DNA of 41,276 nt, taken from an uncultured Bacteroidales bacterium. GTDB taxonomy: Bacteria > Bacteroidota > Bacteroidia > Bacteroidales > UBA4417. The notes below the pieces were generated by a model, which was not told the origin of the DNA, did no database searches, and saw only the letters and a program-made list of their open reading frames with translations. Below are positions 7,033-16,043 of this stretch, piece by piece (the first letter of the stretch is position 1; the number at the start of each line of letters is the position of its first letter). A program made the translations under genes and the position numbers. The stretch spans positions 1 to 41,276 of the forward strand of contig CAIWMA010000294.1 in the NCBI GenBank assembly GCA_903913645.1. The letters are read 5' to 3'.

Positions 7033-9156
7033 TTAGTAGAACATTAACCTGTGGTCTTTAATATCAGCCTTTTCCTGGAGGATATTTGAAACCATTCCTG
7101 CACGGCCCTGGAAATACATTGCCATTTGCTTTTTCTGGCTTTCAAAATCAGTAGTTGCAGGTGGATCTTTCATATTGTCAAGAACGAAAGTATAAACTCC
7201 CTGTTCGCCTTGAATCGGTCCTGTTACCTGGCCTTTTTTAGCGGAGAAAATCTGTCCGGTAACTTTTGCTTCGTGTCCGTATTTAGGGATATTAGCGCTG
7301 GCAAACGAAACATCAACCGTATCAATCTTAGCATTAGGATATAGTTGTAAAATAGCATTCAGATCTTTAGTTTTGGCAAACTGATCGTTTACTTTCTTCA
7401 AAAGGTATTCAGCTTTCTTTTCTCGGATAACCAGTGGTTTAATCTGATCTTTAATCACCTCAAGAGGAATATCTCCTTTTTCAACCTTATTTTTCAGCGC
7501 CGCAACTACATAAGTCCCGTCAATATCGAATACATTTGATACAGTGCCTTTGTCAGTTTCGGCGTTGAATGACCAGCGTACCACTTCACGGGCAGCTTTA
7601 AGACCTGGAATAGTATTATCACTTTCGGCAAGTTTTGGAGCGCTGCGTAGGTTCAGGCCTTTGTCTTTAACTGCTTTCTCAAATTTCTCCAATGAATTGT
7701 TGGCTGCAGCAAAATTGCTTGCATCATTGTATAAAGCCTCAATGGTTTTTGTTCCTGGCTCCATAGCGAAATCAACACTTGCTACCTTTATTTTGGTTGA
7801 AGGATCTTTTTTACCAACAACTTTAATAATATGGTATCCAAACTGTGTTTCTACTTTTTTAATGTCACCAATTGCACCTTTTAAAACTGCTGCATTAAAT
7901 TCGGGCACCATAGCTCCGTCAGCAAACCAGCCAAGGTCGCCAAGTTTTGTTTTAGCTGCCTGGTCATCGCTTAAAGTACCGGCAATGCCTTCAAATGCTG
8001 CAGGATTCTTCTGAACAACAGTGAGGATACTGTCAGCTAACTTTGAGGCTGCTTCGCGGGTGCGGGTTGCGGTTTTAACAGGAGTGCCTGCATACGAAAT
8101 CAGGATATGGCTGGCGCGGAGTGAATCAGGTTTAGCCTGGCGATCCACCACTTTGAAAATCCTGAACATACCGTTATCTTCAATTGGTTGAAATACCTGT
8201 CCGATTGGAGCATTGAAAAGCATTGAATCAATGTTGGGAGAGAATTTCCCGCGACGGTGCCACGTGCTGTCGTACCGGTTATCAGAAGTTGAATTAACGA
8301 AACCTGCAACATCGGTAGCAACCAGGAATTCATCATACGCTTTTTGAATATTCGATTTCAACAAGGTCATGTCTTCTGCCGACATTTTAGGTTCGAACAA
8401 AACATAGTCGATATCACGTACAGGTTTATCCTGAGTGAATCTGAACTTGTTTTCGGTATAATATTTTTCGTAATCGGCATCTGTTACTTTTGCAGCGCTG
8501 TCCGAAACGTTTTGATAAGGAATACCGGCAATACGCACCTGGGCCATAGCATTCTGCTCGTTGTAGTTGCGTTTTGCAAAAGCAGTAGGAACATAAAATG
8601 CTTTGGTAATCAAATTATTGTATTTTGTTGATTGCCTGTCGTTTTTAATGTATTTTTCCATCTGCAGGTAACGCTGTTTGTTTTCAGGGGTTACCATTTC
8701 AGGATTATCCAGGTTCTGGAGGAAAGTATTTATCGCTTTAGGATCAAACTTGCCGGTTTTAGGATCAGTAAAGCTTTGCACAATAACCTGGTGTGGATTT
8801 TTACCACGTATCAGGTCATCAAGTTCTTCGACTGAAACGGAAACGCCAAGCAGTTCATATTGCTTGTTCATTACAATTTCGTTTGTCATCTGCTGCCAGG
8901 TCTGCTGACGGATCTGGTAGTTTTCTTCAGCCGTAAGATTTTCCTTGCCACTGTTATTTTTCTGCATTTCGCTGTTTTCATCAACACGCTTGTTGAATTC
9001 AGTAATTGCAATTTTTTCACCTGCAACAATTCCTATTGTATTGGTTTGTTTTCCCTTCTTGCGCTGAAAATCGCTGAGCACAAAAAGAAGCAGTGCAACC
9101 CCAATAATAGCTACAAGTAACCAGTAATGTTTTCGTATTTCGCCAATAATTGCCAT
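7033..9156 (-). CDS. PpiD/SurA-like membrane-anchored peptidyl-prolyl isomerase
   Basis: A 707-residue periplasmic folding factor tethered by one N-terminal membrane segment (about residues 10-32). A SurA_N-like chaperone region follows at about 35-190. One complete parvulin (PPIC) domain lies near 330-440, starting at RASHILISYAG and ending at FGYHIIKVVGKK, and a long C-terminal chaperone-like part follows. The start at the MAIIGEIRKHYW methionine is preferred. The longer frame, 13 codons upstream, lacks the family pattern and runs toward the -7 box. It is the last gene of the coaX-lptC cluster and probably helps outer-membrane protein folding. It ends in the bidirectional terminator. Confidence 0.9.
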   Translation of the reverse strand: MAIIGEIRKHYWLLVAIIGVALLLFVLSDFQRKKGKQTNTIGIVAGEKIAITEFNKRVDENSEMQKNNSGKENLTAEENYQIRQQTWQQMTNEIVMNKQYELLGVSVSVEELDDLIRGKNPHQVIVQSFTDPKTGKFDPKAINTFLQNLDNPEMVTPENKQRYLQMEKYIKNDRQSTKYNNLITKAFYVPTAFAKRNYNEQNAMAQVRIAGIPYQNVSDSAAKVTDADYEKYYTENKFRFTQDKPVRDIDYVLFEPKMSAEDMTLLKSNIQKAYDEFLVATDVAGFVNSTSDNRYDSTWHRRGKFSPNIDSMLFNAPIGQVFQPIEDNGMFRIFKVVDRQAKPDSLRASHILISYAGTPVKTATRTREAASKLADSILTVVQKNPAAFEGIAGTLSDDQAAKTKLGDLGWFADGAMVPEFNAAVLKGAIGDIKKVETQFGYHIIKVVGKKDPSTKIKVASVDFAMEPGTKTIEALYNDASNFAAANNSLEKFEKAVKDKGLNLRSAPKLAESDNTIPGLKAAREVVRWSFNAETDKGTVSNVFDIDGTYVVAALKNKVEKGDIPLEVIKDQIKPLVIREKKAEYLLKKVNDQFAKTKDLNAILQLYPNAKIDTVDVSFASANIPKYGHEAKVTGQIFSAKKGQVTGPIQGEQGVYTFVLDNMKDPPATTDFESQKKQMAMYFQGRAGMVSNILQEKADIKDHRLMFY

Positions 9157-9192
9157 CTGTATGTAATTTAATAGATTTCGTAAAAAGAGGTG

Positions 9193-9200
9193 CAAATTTA
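9193..9200 (-). promoter_or_regulatory. -7 promoter element for the PpiD-like gene
   Basis: On the minus strand this reads TAAATTTG, matching TAnnTTTG, about 37 bases upstream of the start codon at 9156. The -33 region is only T-rich. Confidence 0.5.
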
Positions 9201-9342
9201 CAATAATTCCTCAGTTGGAAAAATATTTTTTCATTCTTCTCTCCGTATTTGAAAAATGAAAGCATTTATAAATGAAAGCATTAAAGAATAGGCACTCCAA
9301 ACATGATATTGAGCTGGAAAATATAAAATCGGGATAGTAAAA

Positions 9343-9377
9343 ATTGGGGATTGCAGATTGGGTAATTGAGATTGAAT
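9343..9377. repeat. Heptad tract 4 (ATTGGGG / ATTGCAG)
   Basis: Five 7-base units (ATTGGGG, ATTGCAG, ATTGGGT, AATTGAG, ATTGAAT). It is slightly more degenerate than its neighbours. Confidence 0.6.
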
Positions 9378-9470
9378 AAAGCAGGTCAGATTTAGGATGT
9401 ACTTTAAAATTCCAAAACGATTCAGAAACTATTTTATTTTATATCAATAAAAAGAAAAGATACCTCATAA

Positions 9471-9505
9471 ATCCGAAATCAGAAATCAGAAATCAGAAAT
9501 TCCTT
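9471..9505. repeat. Heptad tract 5 (ATCAGAA), touching the CNNM stop codon
   Basis: ATCCGAA is followed by ATCAGAA three times and one degenerate unit. It runs straight into the stop codon of the minus-strand CNNM gene (9505-9507). The word ATCCGAA recurs in the tract at 27463-27553. Confidence 0.85.
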
Positions 9506-10770
9506 TACCCTTCAATCTTCATCATCACTTTATCAATCCTGCTGCCTGTTGCTTCGAGGATGGTAAATGTAAACCTGTCAATCTGAATTTGTTCGCGGAT
9601 TTCGGGAATGCTTTGGTGGTGATTCAGAATAAGTCCGGCAAGGGTTTCATATTCATCCGACTGAGGCAGGATCAGTAAATACTCCTGGTTAAGGTAATCG
9701 ATTTCGAGACGACCTGCCAGTATGAATTCGGTTTCGCTGATTTTTTTTACCAGCAATTCTTCCACATCAAATTCATCTTCAATTTCTCCGAATATTTCTT
9801 CAATCAGATCCTCTACCGTAACCATTCCTGCGGTTCCGCCGAATTCGTCTACTACCACGGCAACGCTTTTGCGCTGGCTTATCATCATATCAAGCACTTT
9901 GCTTGCTGCAATAGTTTCGGGAACAATAATTACCGGTCGCACAACGGTACTGATATCTGCGGGCTTTCCGAAAAGGTCGTATAAATGAACGTATCCCGTG
10001 AGATTATCAATGCTTTGTTTGTATACCGGTATTTTCGAATGCTGCGTTTCTATAAACAGGGAATGCAACTCTTCAATTTTAATGCTGTCATCAACGGCTA
10101 TAATTTCGTTCCGTGGCACCATACATTCACGAACTTTGGTTGAATGAAAGTCGCGGACATTTTGTATCATTTGCATTTCAGTAGCTTCATCCACCTGTGC
10201 GGCGGCAGGATTATAAAAATCACGTATATACTCATCAAAATCAATAGCAGTAAACTGGTACCTGACGGCTCCTGTTTTCATCCCGAAAATATACCTGAGT
10301 ATCAATTCGGACAATCCCAGGAAAAAATACATAAACGGATAAAGTATCAGGTAAACCAGGTAAACAGGCATCGCAAACGTATTCAGTAAGCCGTTAGGGT
10401 TGAGCCTGAACAGTATTTTGGGCAAAAATTCGGCTGTGATCAGTATCAGCAGTGTTGAAAGTATGGTTTGGAAAACCAGGATAATACTATCGGAAGCCAG
10501 TGGCGTAGGAAGCGAAATTTGAAGAACAGGGCCAAGTATAGCAGCAGCGGCTATACCATAAATAACCAGCGAAATGTTGTTGCCGATAAGCATGGCACCA
10601 ATAAACCGTGAAGGATGATGAACAAAACCGGATACAAGCCTGGCCGATAATAATCCTTTACCTTTTTCGAGTTCAATGCGGAGCTTGTTGGAACTTACAA
10701 ATGCTATTTCCATCCCCGAGAAAAAGGCAGAAGATGCAAGCGTAATAGCTATAATCACATAATTGTTCAT
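9505..10770 (-). CDS. CNNM/CorC-family membrane protein with CBS pair (HlyC/CorC, GldE-like)
   Basis: A 421-residue inner-membrane protein of the DUF21/CNNM family, linked to Mg2+/Co2+ handling. The gliding protein GldE belongs to the same superfamily. Residues 1-180 form the CNNM domain with several membrane segments (FFSGMEIAFVSSNKLR near the start is characteristic). A pair of CBS domains follows (MVPR near 205, a second around 265-320 ending in DEFGGTAGMVTVEDLIEEIFGEI). A CorC_HlyC C-terminal domain spans about 345-420. It sits between lptC and ppiD. The name GldE is not applied because sequence alone does not separate it from generic CNNM proteins. Confidence 0.9.
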   Translation of the reverse strand: MNNYVIIAITLASSAFFSGMEIAFVSSNKLRIELEKGKGLLSARLVSGFVHHPSRFIGAMLIGNNISLVIYGIAAAAILGPVLQISLPTPLASDSIILVFQTILSTLLILITAEFLPKILFRLNPNGLLNTFAMPVYLVYLILYPFMYFFLGLSELILRYIFGMKTGAVRYQFTAIDFDEYIRDFYNPAAAQVDEATEMQMIQNVRDFHSTKVRECMVPRNEIIAVDDSIKIEELHSLFIETQHSKIPVYKQSIDNLTGYVHLYDLFGKPADISTVVRPVIIVPETIAASKVLDMMISQRKSVAVVVDEFGGTAGMVTVEDLIEEIFGEIEDEFDVEELLVKKISETEFILAGRLEIDYLNQEYLLILPQSDEYETLAGLILNHHQSIPEIREQIQIDRFTFTILEATGSRIDKVMMKIEG

Positions 10771-10885
10771 CGGGTTTCGGCAAAAAAATTTCAGGTTGTT
10801 GATTCTGAATACGAAATAACTGAAATTCAGTAATTGCTTGCATTTCTCCGGATTGAATCAAACACGTGGATTACAAACAATTTGT

Positions 10886-10893
10886 CAAAGATA
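10886..10893 (-). promoter_or_regulatory. Candidate -7 element upstream of the CNNM gene
   Basis: On the minus strand this reads TATCTTTG, an exact TAnnTTTG match. It lies just after the lptC stop and about 115 bases before the CNNM start, so the CNNM gene may have its own promoter in the cluster. Confidence 0.45.
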
Positions 10894-10908
10894 AGAAACC
10901 TTTATTGA

Positions 10909-11487
10909 TTATTTGTTTTCTACTACATCAACTGTAGTTGAAACATTTTTAATAACCCAGTTGGAGAATAACTCATCCGATTCCATACCTTTTCCCAGTG
11001 TAATTTTGCCAGGCTGCGTAATTTTTATAAAATCGTTGGTCGAAACTTTTTTAAGCAGCCTGTTGTATGAAATGCTCTCTGTATTGAGTTGTTCCTGTTT
11101 CTGGAAATTACGCACTACTACATTACCATGGGCTTCCATAGTTTGTTTGTTATCCCAGCTGATGCCGTAGTTGGCTGTAATTTCACTTTTAGGCTGCATA
11201 ATAGAATCGTAAAACACGATTTTCAACCCATTCGGAAATTCGGTAAATGCTTCTTCTTTCTGAAAACTGATCATTTTGGGCGCAGTAAGTTCCATGGTAA
11301 GTTTGCCCAGCTCTGTCTGCTTCACATTTACATTGGTGATAGCTACATCGGGAATTGAATCTTTCGACGAAAGCTTCACTACGGTCGACATATCATTTTC
11401 GCACGAAAAAAGCATAGCTGCCAAAAAGAAGACAAGCGTGCTGAATATACTTCTGAATTTGAATATTGCAGAAAATTTACTGCTCAT
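10909..11487 (-). CDS. lptC: LPS export protein LptC (lipoprotein form)
   Basis: A 192-residue protein that should pass lipopolysaccharide from the LptBFG exporter to the LptA bridge. The N-terminus carries a hydrophobic segment and the lipobox-like MLFSC, so the protein is probably a lipoprotein, as is common in Bacteroidota. The body has the beta-rich LptC/OstA pattern (ITANYGISWDNKQTMEAHGNVVV near residue 100). It follows the barrel gene by 36 bases on the same strand. No other lpt gene is in the window. The LptC family call is solid; the transport role rests on family knowledge. Confidence 0.85.
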   Translation of the reverse strand: MSSKFSAIFKFRSIFSTLVFFLAAMLFSCENDMSTVVKLSSKDSIPDVAITNVNVKQTELGKLTMELTAPKMISFQKEEAFTEFPNGLKIVFYDSIMQPKSEITANYGISWDNKQTMEAHGNVVVRNFQKQEQLNTESISYNRLLKKVSTNDFIKITQPGKITLGKGMESDELFSNWVIKNVSTTVDVVENK

Positions 11488-11523
11488 CTTTACTTTAATA
11501 AAATATGACTTAGTATAGAAATC

Positions 11524-12813
11524 CTAGTTAAACTTACGTTTCAGGAACCATCGTTCCTGTAACGCAGTTCCTACGGTAAACTTCACGTAGGTTTCCTTTA
11601 TCAGTTCGTTTGCAGTGGTTCCTTGCTGTCCGAGTTCAACAGCAATATTCATAGTTGATCTTGACTTTTTCATCGGTAAACCGACTCCAAAACTTATGCC
11701 TATATCATTAATTCGGGTTTGCTTAATCTCGAGATAACTCTGTTCAAACCTGAATCCGGCACGATAATTTATGCGTTCGTAATATTTTCCCATATCAACT
11801 GCTGAAGGCTTAAACTGACCTCCCAGTGAAATCCGCAGATTATCCTTCATCCCTGGATTATTCCCCAGGTAGCGAAATTCACTCCATTTCTGCCAGTTAA
11901 TATCTGCCGTAGCAAACCAACGGTTGTTGCTTCCAACCATAAATCCGGCTCCGAAAGAGGTGGGTAAAGTTACTAAGCCCTTGTTGCCACTTTCGATACT
12001 TATAGTATCTCTTACTTTTTCAAGATTATTTGTGTAGTCCCATTTATAGCTATAGGCAATCTTTTCGGCTGTGCCGTCGACCGATTGTTTCGGATTATAC
12101 GTCATACCAAACTGTAGAAACCTGCCTTCCTTCATATCAATACGGTACATGAGGCCGAAGTCGAAGTTCACTTTAGTTAACCTGGCTGTACTTCTCTCCA
12201 TGGTATTGAAATAGCTGGCAGAGTCAGGGAATGTCAATGCACGTTCTTTAACAATATTTCCAAAAAGGTAGGCCATATTGATACCTATCGATAAATTCTT
12301 AACCGGCGAAAATCCGCTTCCGAAATAGGCTTTATTGAGTCCGCCGCTTCCTTTGTAAACGCTGACCATATTCCCGATATTTTCAACAACTTGGCTTCCC
12401 TGCATTTCAAAACCTACCTGTGAATACGGCATGATTCCAAGGCTGGCTCTCCACCATTTTGTAACCGGGAAACCGAAATAAAGGTTTGACAGTGTACCAA
12501 ACCTGGTTTTTTGTGATTCATCAACTGTTTTAAGTGTTCCTGAACGAACGTTAAAAGCACCATCGAACACAAAACTATTGGTATCGAATGACATGTATGA
12601 AGCCGGGTTGACAGGATTAATGAAAAACGGACTACTGAATGCTGTAGCGGCTCCGCCCACTGCCATGTTCATCTGGCTGCTGACACCATATAAATTACCA
12701 ATCCCAAAAAGCGAATACGGGGAAGAGATTTTAACCTGTGCTGTTGCCACAAAAGCAAAAGAAAAAAAGGCTACAGCCAGTAAAAATTTACGAAAAACTT
12801 TATTGTGTTTCAA
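11524..12813 (-). CDS. Outer-membrane beta-barrel protein (FadL/PorV-like architecture), function unknown
   Basis: A 429-residue exported protein. A clear signal peptide ends at VATAQ (about residue 26). The rest is a series of alternating amphipathic strands with many aromatic and Gly residues, as expected for a barrel. The N-terminal SPYSLFGIGNLYG and the stretch rich in Ala, Gly and Asn-Pro (GGAATAF, INPVNPASY) resemble Bacteroidota outer-membrane proteins of the FadL/OmpP1 type. It overlaps the 3' end of coaX by 14 bases, so the two are translationally coupled. It precedes lptC, which suggests a role in the envelope. No specific substrate can be named. Confidence 0.75.
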   Translation of the reverse strand: MKHNKVFRKFLLAVAFFSFAFVATAQVKISSPYSLFGIGNLYGVSSQMNMAVGGAATAFSSPFFINPVNPASYMSFDTNSFVFDGAFNVRSGTLKTVDESQKTRFGTLSNLYFGFPVTKWWRASLGIMPYSQVGFEMQGSQVVENIGNMVSVYKGSGGLNKAYFGSGFSPVKNLSIGINMAYLFGNIVKERALTFPDSASYFNTMERSTARLTKVNFDFGLMYRIDMKEGRFLQFGMTYNPKQSVDGTAEKIAYSYKWDYTNNLEKVRDTISIESGNKGLVTLPTSFGAGFMVGSNNRWFATADINWQKWSEFRYLGNNPGMKDNLRISLGGQFKPSAVDMGKYYERINYRAGFRFEQSYLEIKQTRINDIGISFGVGLPMKKSRSTMNIAVELGQQGTTANELIKETYVKFTVGTALQERWFLKRKFN

Positions 12814-13531
12814 TGTTGAAATCGAGTATTAGGTTTAACCCCTCAAGAACCAGGTTGGGGGCTGCAAAGGTCTTAATTTTTAATCTTTTATCAAAATAAT
12901 TATGATCACCGCCTGTAATGATGATTTTAACGTCAGGATATAAATTCCGGTATTGCTGTATGATCCCTTCCATTTCAGCAACTGTGCCGTTCAATACTCC
13001 CGAAAAGATGCTGCTTGAAGTATCATCACCAATCAGTTTTGCATCACCATAAAATTCGAGTAATGGCAAGCGATCGGTGTATGTATTCAAAGCTTTGTAA
13101 CGCATAGCTATTCCGGGTGATATGGAACCTCCCAGGTATTCGCCTGAAGCTGTAACAAAATCATAAGTTATGGCTGTTCCGGCATCAATAACAAGAATAT
13201 CGTTTGCCGGTATCAGTTGTCGTGCGCCAACCACTCCAGCCAGCCTGTCCTTGCCTAATGTTTCGGGAGTACAATATTTATTAACGACAGGAACTGATGT
13301 AAATTGACCAAACAAAAAAGTAGTATAGCGCTGTTGGAGGTAGGCATCAATTTCGGGTGAATATTCCTTCACTGAGGACAGTATTGCATTTTTAATGAAT
13401 GAGTTAGACTCACAGAATTGTATGATATTTTTTTCATCAATACCCTCAAAGCTCGAAAATGCAACCATCTCCCGGCCTTGAAACAGAGCGAGTTTGGTAC
13501 GTGTATTCCCGGTATCGATTATTAAATTCAT
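12800..13531 (-). CDS. coaX: Type III pantothenate kinase
   Basis: A 243-residue ASKHA-fold kinase that phosphorylates pantothenate in the first step of CoA synthesis. Motifs in order: DTGNTRTKLAL at 6-16 (phosphate 1), GKDRLAG near 93-99, VIDAGTAITYDF near 114-125 (phosphate 2), and GGSISPGIAMRYKAL near 134-148. Length is normal for CoaX. It is the first gene of the minus-strand cluster, with its own -7 box about 40 bases upstream, and is divergent from the thioredoxin-like gene. Confidence 0.95.
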   Translation of the reverse strand: MNLIIDTGNTRTKLALFQGREMVAFSSFEGIDEKNIIQFCESNSFIKNAILSSVKEYSPEIDAYLQQRYTTFLFGQFTSVPVVNKYCTPETLGKDRLAGVVGARQLIPANDILVIDAGTAITYDFVTASGEYLGGSISPGIAMRYKALNTYTDRLPLLEFYGDAKLIGDDTSSSIFSGVLNGTVAEMEGIIQQYRNLYPDVKIIITGGDHNYFDKRLKIKTFAAPNLVLEGLNLILDFNIETQ

Positions 13532-13569
13532 TGCTTCCGGTTTAATAAAAACGGCAAATCTTTGAAAGA

Positions 13570-13577
13570 CAAAATTA
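13570..13577 (-). promoter_or_regulatory. -7 promoter element for coaX
   Basis: On the minus strand this reads TAATTTTG (TAnnTTTG), leaving a leader of about 32 bases before coaX. It forms a divergent promoter pair with the element at 13616-13623. Confidence 0.55.
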
Positions 13578-13615
13578 GAAAAAGCAATAACCCCTTTTTA
13601 CATGCCGGGAGTTTA

Positions 13616-13623
13616 TACCTTTG
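13616..13623 (+). promoter_or_regulatory. -7 promoter element for the thioredoxin-like gene
   Basis: TACCTTTG matches TAnnTTTG. The leader to the ATG at 13728 would be about 98 bases. Confidence 0.5.
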
Positions 13624-13727
13624 CAATTGTGAATTTTTAACAGGAAACCTTTATTCTATTGCAGTCATTCTTACTGTTAATCTGTTAATTTTGAAGCGGA
13701 AATAAAATCTAAAACACTCATTACAGA

Positions 13728-14225
13728 ATGAAACGAAACATCACTCTTACTTTAATTATCGGGCTTTTAAGCCTGGGCTTATCGGCACAACAAGCGGTAA
13801 AAATATATAACCCGGATGCGGATGCAAAAAAAGATATCGCTTCGGCTGTTGCTAAAGCTTCTGCCGAAGGGAAACATGTTTTCCTACAAATTGGAGGAAA
13901 CTGGTGTCCCTGGTGTGTGCGATTTCACAAAATGGTAGCCGAAGATATGAAACTGGACAGCCTGGTGAAAGCAAATTATGAAGTAGTGGAAGTGAATTAC
14001 AGCAAGGAAAACAATAACCACGAAATATTGGCAACACTTGGTTTTCCTCAGCGGTTCGGCTTCCCGGTTTTTGTTATTCTTGATGGAACAGGTAAAGTAA
14101 TTCACACCCAGGATAGCGGCTACCTTGAACAGGATAAAGGCTATAGCCAGGAAAAATTGGAGCGCATGTTTCTCAATTGGTCAGCTTTTACGATGAAAGA
14201 AGCTGCAGTGAAATACGGGAAGTAA
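13728..14225 (+). CDS. Exported thioredoxin-like protein with CPWC motif
   Basis: A 165-residue periplasmic or secreted protein of the thioredoxin fold. A signal peptide covers residues 1-20 (ending LSAQ). The redox motif is Cys60-Pro-Trp-Cys63 in GGNWCPWCVRFHK, which is typical of DUF255/Thioredoxin_7 proteins. The cis-proline loop is FGFPVFVI near 104-111. It is likely to act on disulfides or as a reductase in the envelope, but the partner is unknown. A tract of heptads begins 10 bases after the stop codon. Confidence 0.85.
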   Translation: MKRNITLTLIIGLLSLGLSAQQAVKIYNPDADAKKDIASAVAKASAEGKHVFLQIGGNWCPWCVRFHKMVAEDMKLDSLVKANYEVVEVNYSKENNNHEILATLGFPQRFGFPVFVILDGTGKVIHTQDSGYLEQDKGYSQEKLERMFLNWSAFTMKEAAVKYGK

Positions 14226-14234
14226 GGTTTTGAA

Positions 14235-14262
14235 ATGGCGGATGTTTAATGGCGGATGTTGG
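14235..14262. repeat. Heptad tract 6 (ATGGCGG / ATGTTTA)
   Basis: Four 7-base units with ATGGCGG twice, alternating with ATGTTTA and ATGTTGG, so a 14-base super-period is visible. It starts 10 bases after the thioredoxin-like gene. Confidence 0.75.
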
Positions 14263-14307
14263 TGTTAGAATTATACTGAACACTATCCTTCAACCCCCAA
14301 TCCCTTC

Positions 14308-14355
14308 GTCTCTCAGTCTCCCTGTCCCTCAGTCTCCCTGTCTCAAAGTCTCCAC
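14308..14355. repeat. Octad tract 7 (GTCTCCCT), the only 8-base-period tract
   Basis: Six units of 8 bases: GTCTCTCA, GTCTCCCT, GTCCCTCA, GTCTCCCT, GTCTCAAA, GTCTCCAC. The period is 8 throughout. It ends 12 bases before the -7 box of the S41 peptidase gene. Confidence 0.85.
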
Positions 14356-14367
14356 CCACTTTCATCA

Positions 14368-14375
14368 TACTTTTG
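14368..14375 (+). promoter_or_regulatory. -7 promoter element for the S41 peptidase gene
   Basis: TACTTTTG matches TAnnTTTG. Transcription would start near 14382, with a leader of about 48 bases. Confidence 0.5.
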
Positions 14376-14429
14376 CCGTTCATTTCTAAAAAATCAATTC
14401 TCTTTTAATTAAAATACCCAAAACACCAA

Positions 14430-16043
14430 ATGGAAAATAACCGCCGATCTTATATTTATTTGCCTATTGCTTTTGCGCTTGTACTTGTTGTCGGAATTCT
14501 GGCAGGGTTTTACATGATGCGAAGCTCATTTATCCAGAATCACCTGCTTTTAAATGGCATGAAGGGCCAAAATACACTCAGCGAACTTATCCGGTTTATC
14601 GACAATAATTATGTTGACAGCGTTGACACCAAGAAACTGAACGATGAAGCCATAACCGGGATGTTATTGAGCCTCGACCCGCATTCGGTATATATTCCTG
14701 CTTCCGATTTTGCCGAGGCAAATGATCCGCTTATGGGCAATTTCGAAGGAATAGGAATTCAATTCAAGATTGAGCGCGATACGGTGATGGTGATCAACAC
14801 AATTCCCGGCGGGCCATCAGAAAAAGTAGGTTTACTAGCCGGCGACCGGATTGTGAAAGTTGATGGTAAAAACATTGCTGGCATTAAACTGGAGAACGAT
14901 AAAGTCATGAAACTCCTTAAAGGTCCGAAAAACACGAAGGTTACGGTCAGTATTTTCAGAAGAGGTTTGAAAAAAATGAACGATTTTACTATTACCCGTG
15001 GCGTTATTCCAACCTGGAGCATCGATATTTCGTATGCTGTAAATGCTGAAGTCGGATATATAAAACTCAGCAAATTCAGTGCTACTACAGGCGACGAACT
15101 GCACGAAGCACTTACCGGGTTGAGAGCAAAAGGAATCCGCAAACTTATTCTCGACCTTCGGGGTAATTCCGGTGGTTATCTCCAGGAAGCTATCGCGGTA
15201 GCCGATGAGTTTTTACCTGATAATAAACTGATCGTATACACACAAGGACTGCACCGTCCGAAACAAATTGCCAAATCAACTGCCGACGGGCTCTGGGAAG
15301 ATTTACCTGTGACAGTACTTATTGATGAAGGATCCGCTTCGGCAAGCGAAATTGTAGCTGGAGCATTACAGGACAATGATCGTGGAACTATTATCGGAAG
15401 GCGCTCGTTCGGCAAAGGGCTTGTACAGGAACAAATCGGCCTCAGCGACGGATCGGCACTCCGGCTTACCGTGGCTCGGTATTACACTCCAACAGGCCGT
15501 AGCATTCAGAAACCTTATACCAAAGGAGCTGAAGAGTATTATATGGAATATTACCACCGCATGACCGATGGCGAACTTGACAATGCAGATAGCATCAAAC
15601 TGAATGATTCCCTGAAATTTAAAACCCCTGGAGGAAAAACAGTTTATGGCGGGGGCGGGATTATGCCCGATATTTTTGTTCCTGTAGAGCGGACTGCAGC
15701 ATTGAAATTTTATAACGAATCGGTAAATAAAGGAATTCTATACCAGTTTGCTTTTGATTATACGGATGGAAACCGATCAAAGTTCAGTTCCTACAAAGAT
15801 GCAACACAGTTCGACAAAACATTCAATATCAATAGTGGGATGTATAGCGAATACATTGCTTATGCAGAAAAGAACGGCATAAAATATTCACCAGCCGAAA
15901 CAGCTGCATCACAATTGAAAATAAATGAGCTGATGAAAAGTTATATTGCCAGGAATCTTTATGATGCTAAAGGATTCTACCCCATTTACCTGCGCACAGA
16001 TAAAACTTTCGTTAAAGCTATTGAGGAATTTGCAAAGAAATAA
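14430..16043 (+). CDS. Carboxyl-terminal processing peptidase (S41 family, PDZ domain)
   Basis: A 537-residue periplasmic serine protease anchored by one N-terminal membrane segment (about 10-31). The N-terminal tail-specific-protease helix region with SLDPHSVYI lies near 81-89. The PDZ domain is at about 105-185 (GIGIQF, PSEKVGLLAGDRIVKVDG). The catalytic domain follows, with LDLRGNSGGYL near 241-251. The catalytic dyad fits Ser304 (GSASASEI) and Lys329 (SFGKGLVQ), 25 residues apart as in other CTPs. The C-terminal 150 residues form an extra helical domain common in Bacteroidota homologues. A strong terminator follows. Confidence 0.94.
   Translation: MENNRRSYIYLPIAFALVLVVGILAGFYMMRSSFIQNHLLLNGMKGQNTLSELIRFIDNNYVDSVDTKKLNDEAITGMLLSLDPHSVYIPASDFAEANDPLMGNFEGIGIQFKIERDTVMVINTIPGGPSEKVGLLAGDRIVKVDGKNIAGIKLENDKVMKLLKGPKNTKVTVSIFRRGLKKMNDFTITRGVIPTWSIDISYAVNAEVGYIKLSKFSATTGDELHEALTGLRAKGIRKLILDLRGNSGGYLQEAIAVADEFLPDNKLIVYTQGLHRPKQIAKSTADGLWEDLPVTVLIDEGSASASEIVAGALQDNDRGTIIGRRSFGKGLVQEQIGLSDGSALRLTVARYYTPTGRSIQKPYTKGAEEYYMEYYHRMTDGELDNADSIKLNDSLKFKTPGGKTVYGGGGIMPDIFVPVERTAALKFYNESVNKGILYQFAFDYTDGNRSKFSSYKDATQFDKTFNINSGMYSEYIAYAEKNGIKYSPAETAASQLKINELMKSYIARNLYDAKGFYPIYLRTDKTFVKAIEEFAKK

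Larger units (their letters stand above)
9157..9504. other. Gap between the CNNM gene and the PpiD-like gene
   Basis: 348 bases with the ppiD promoter candidate and two heptad tracts. No gene or hairpin terminator is seen. The two flanking genes read in the same direction but are probably transcribed separately. Confidence 0.55.

Noticed and set aside
9505-10770. Naming the CNNM protein GldE (gliding motility)
   Set aside because: No other gld genes are in the window, and the sequence features seen are shared by all CNNM/CorC proteins.
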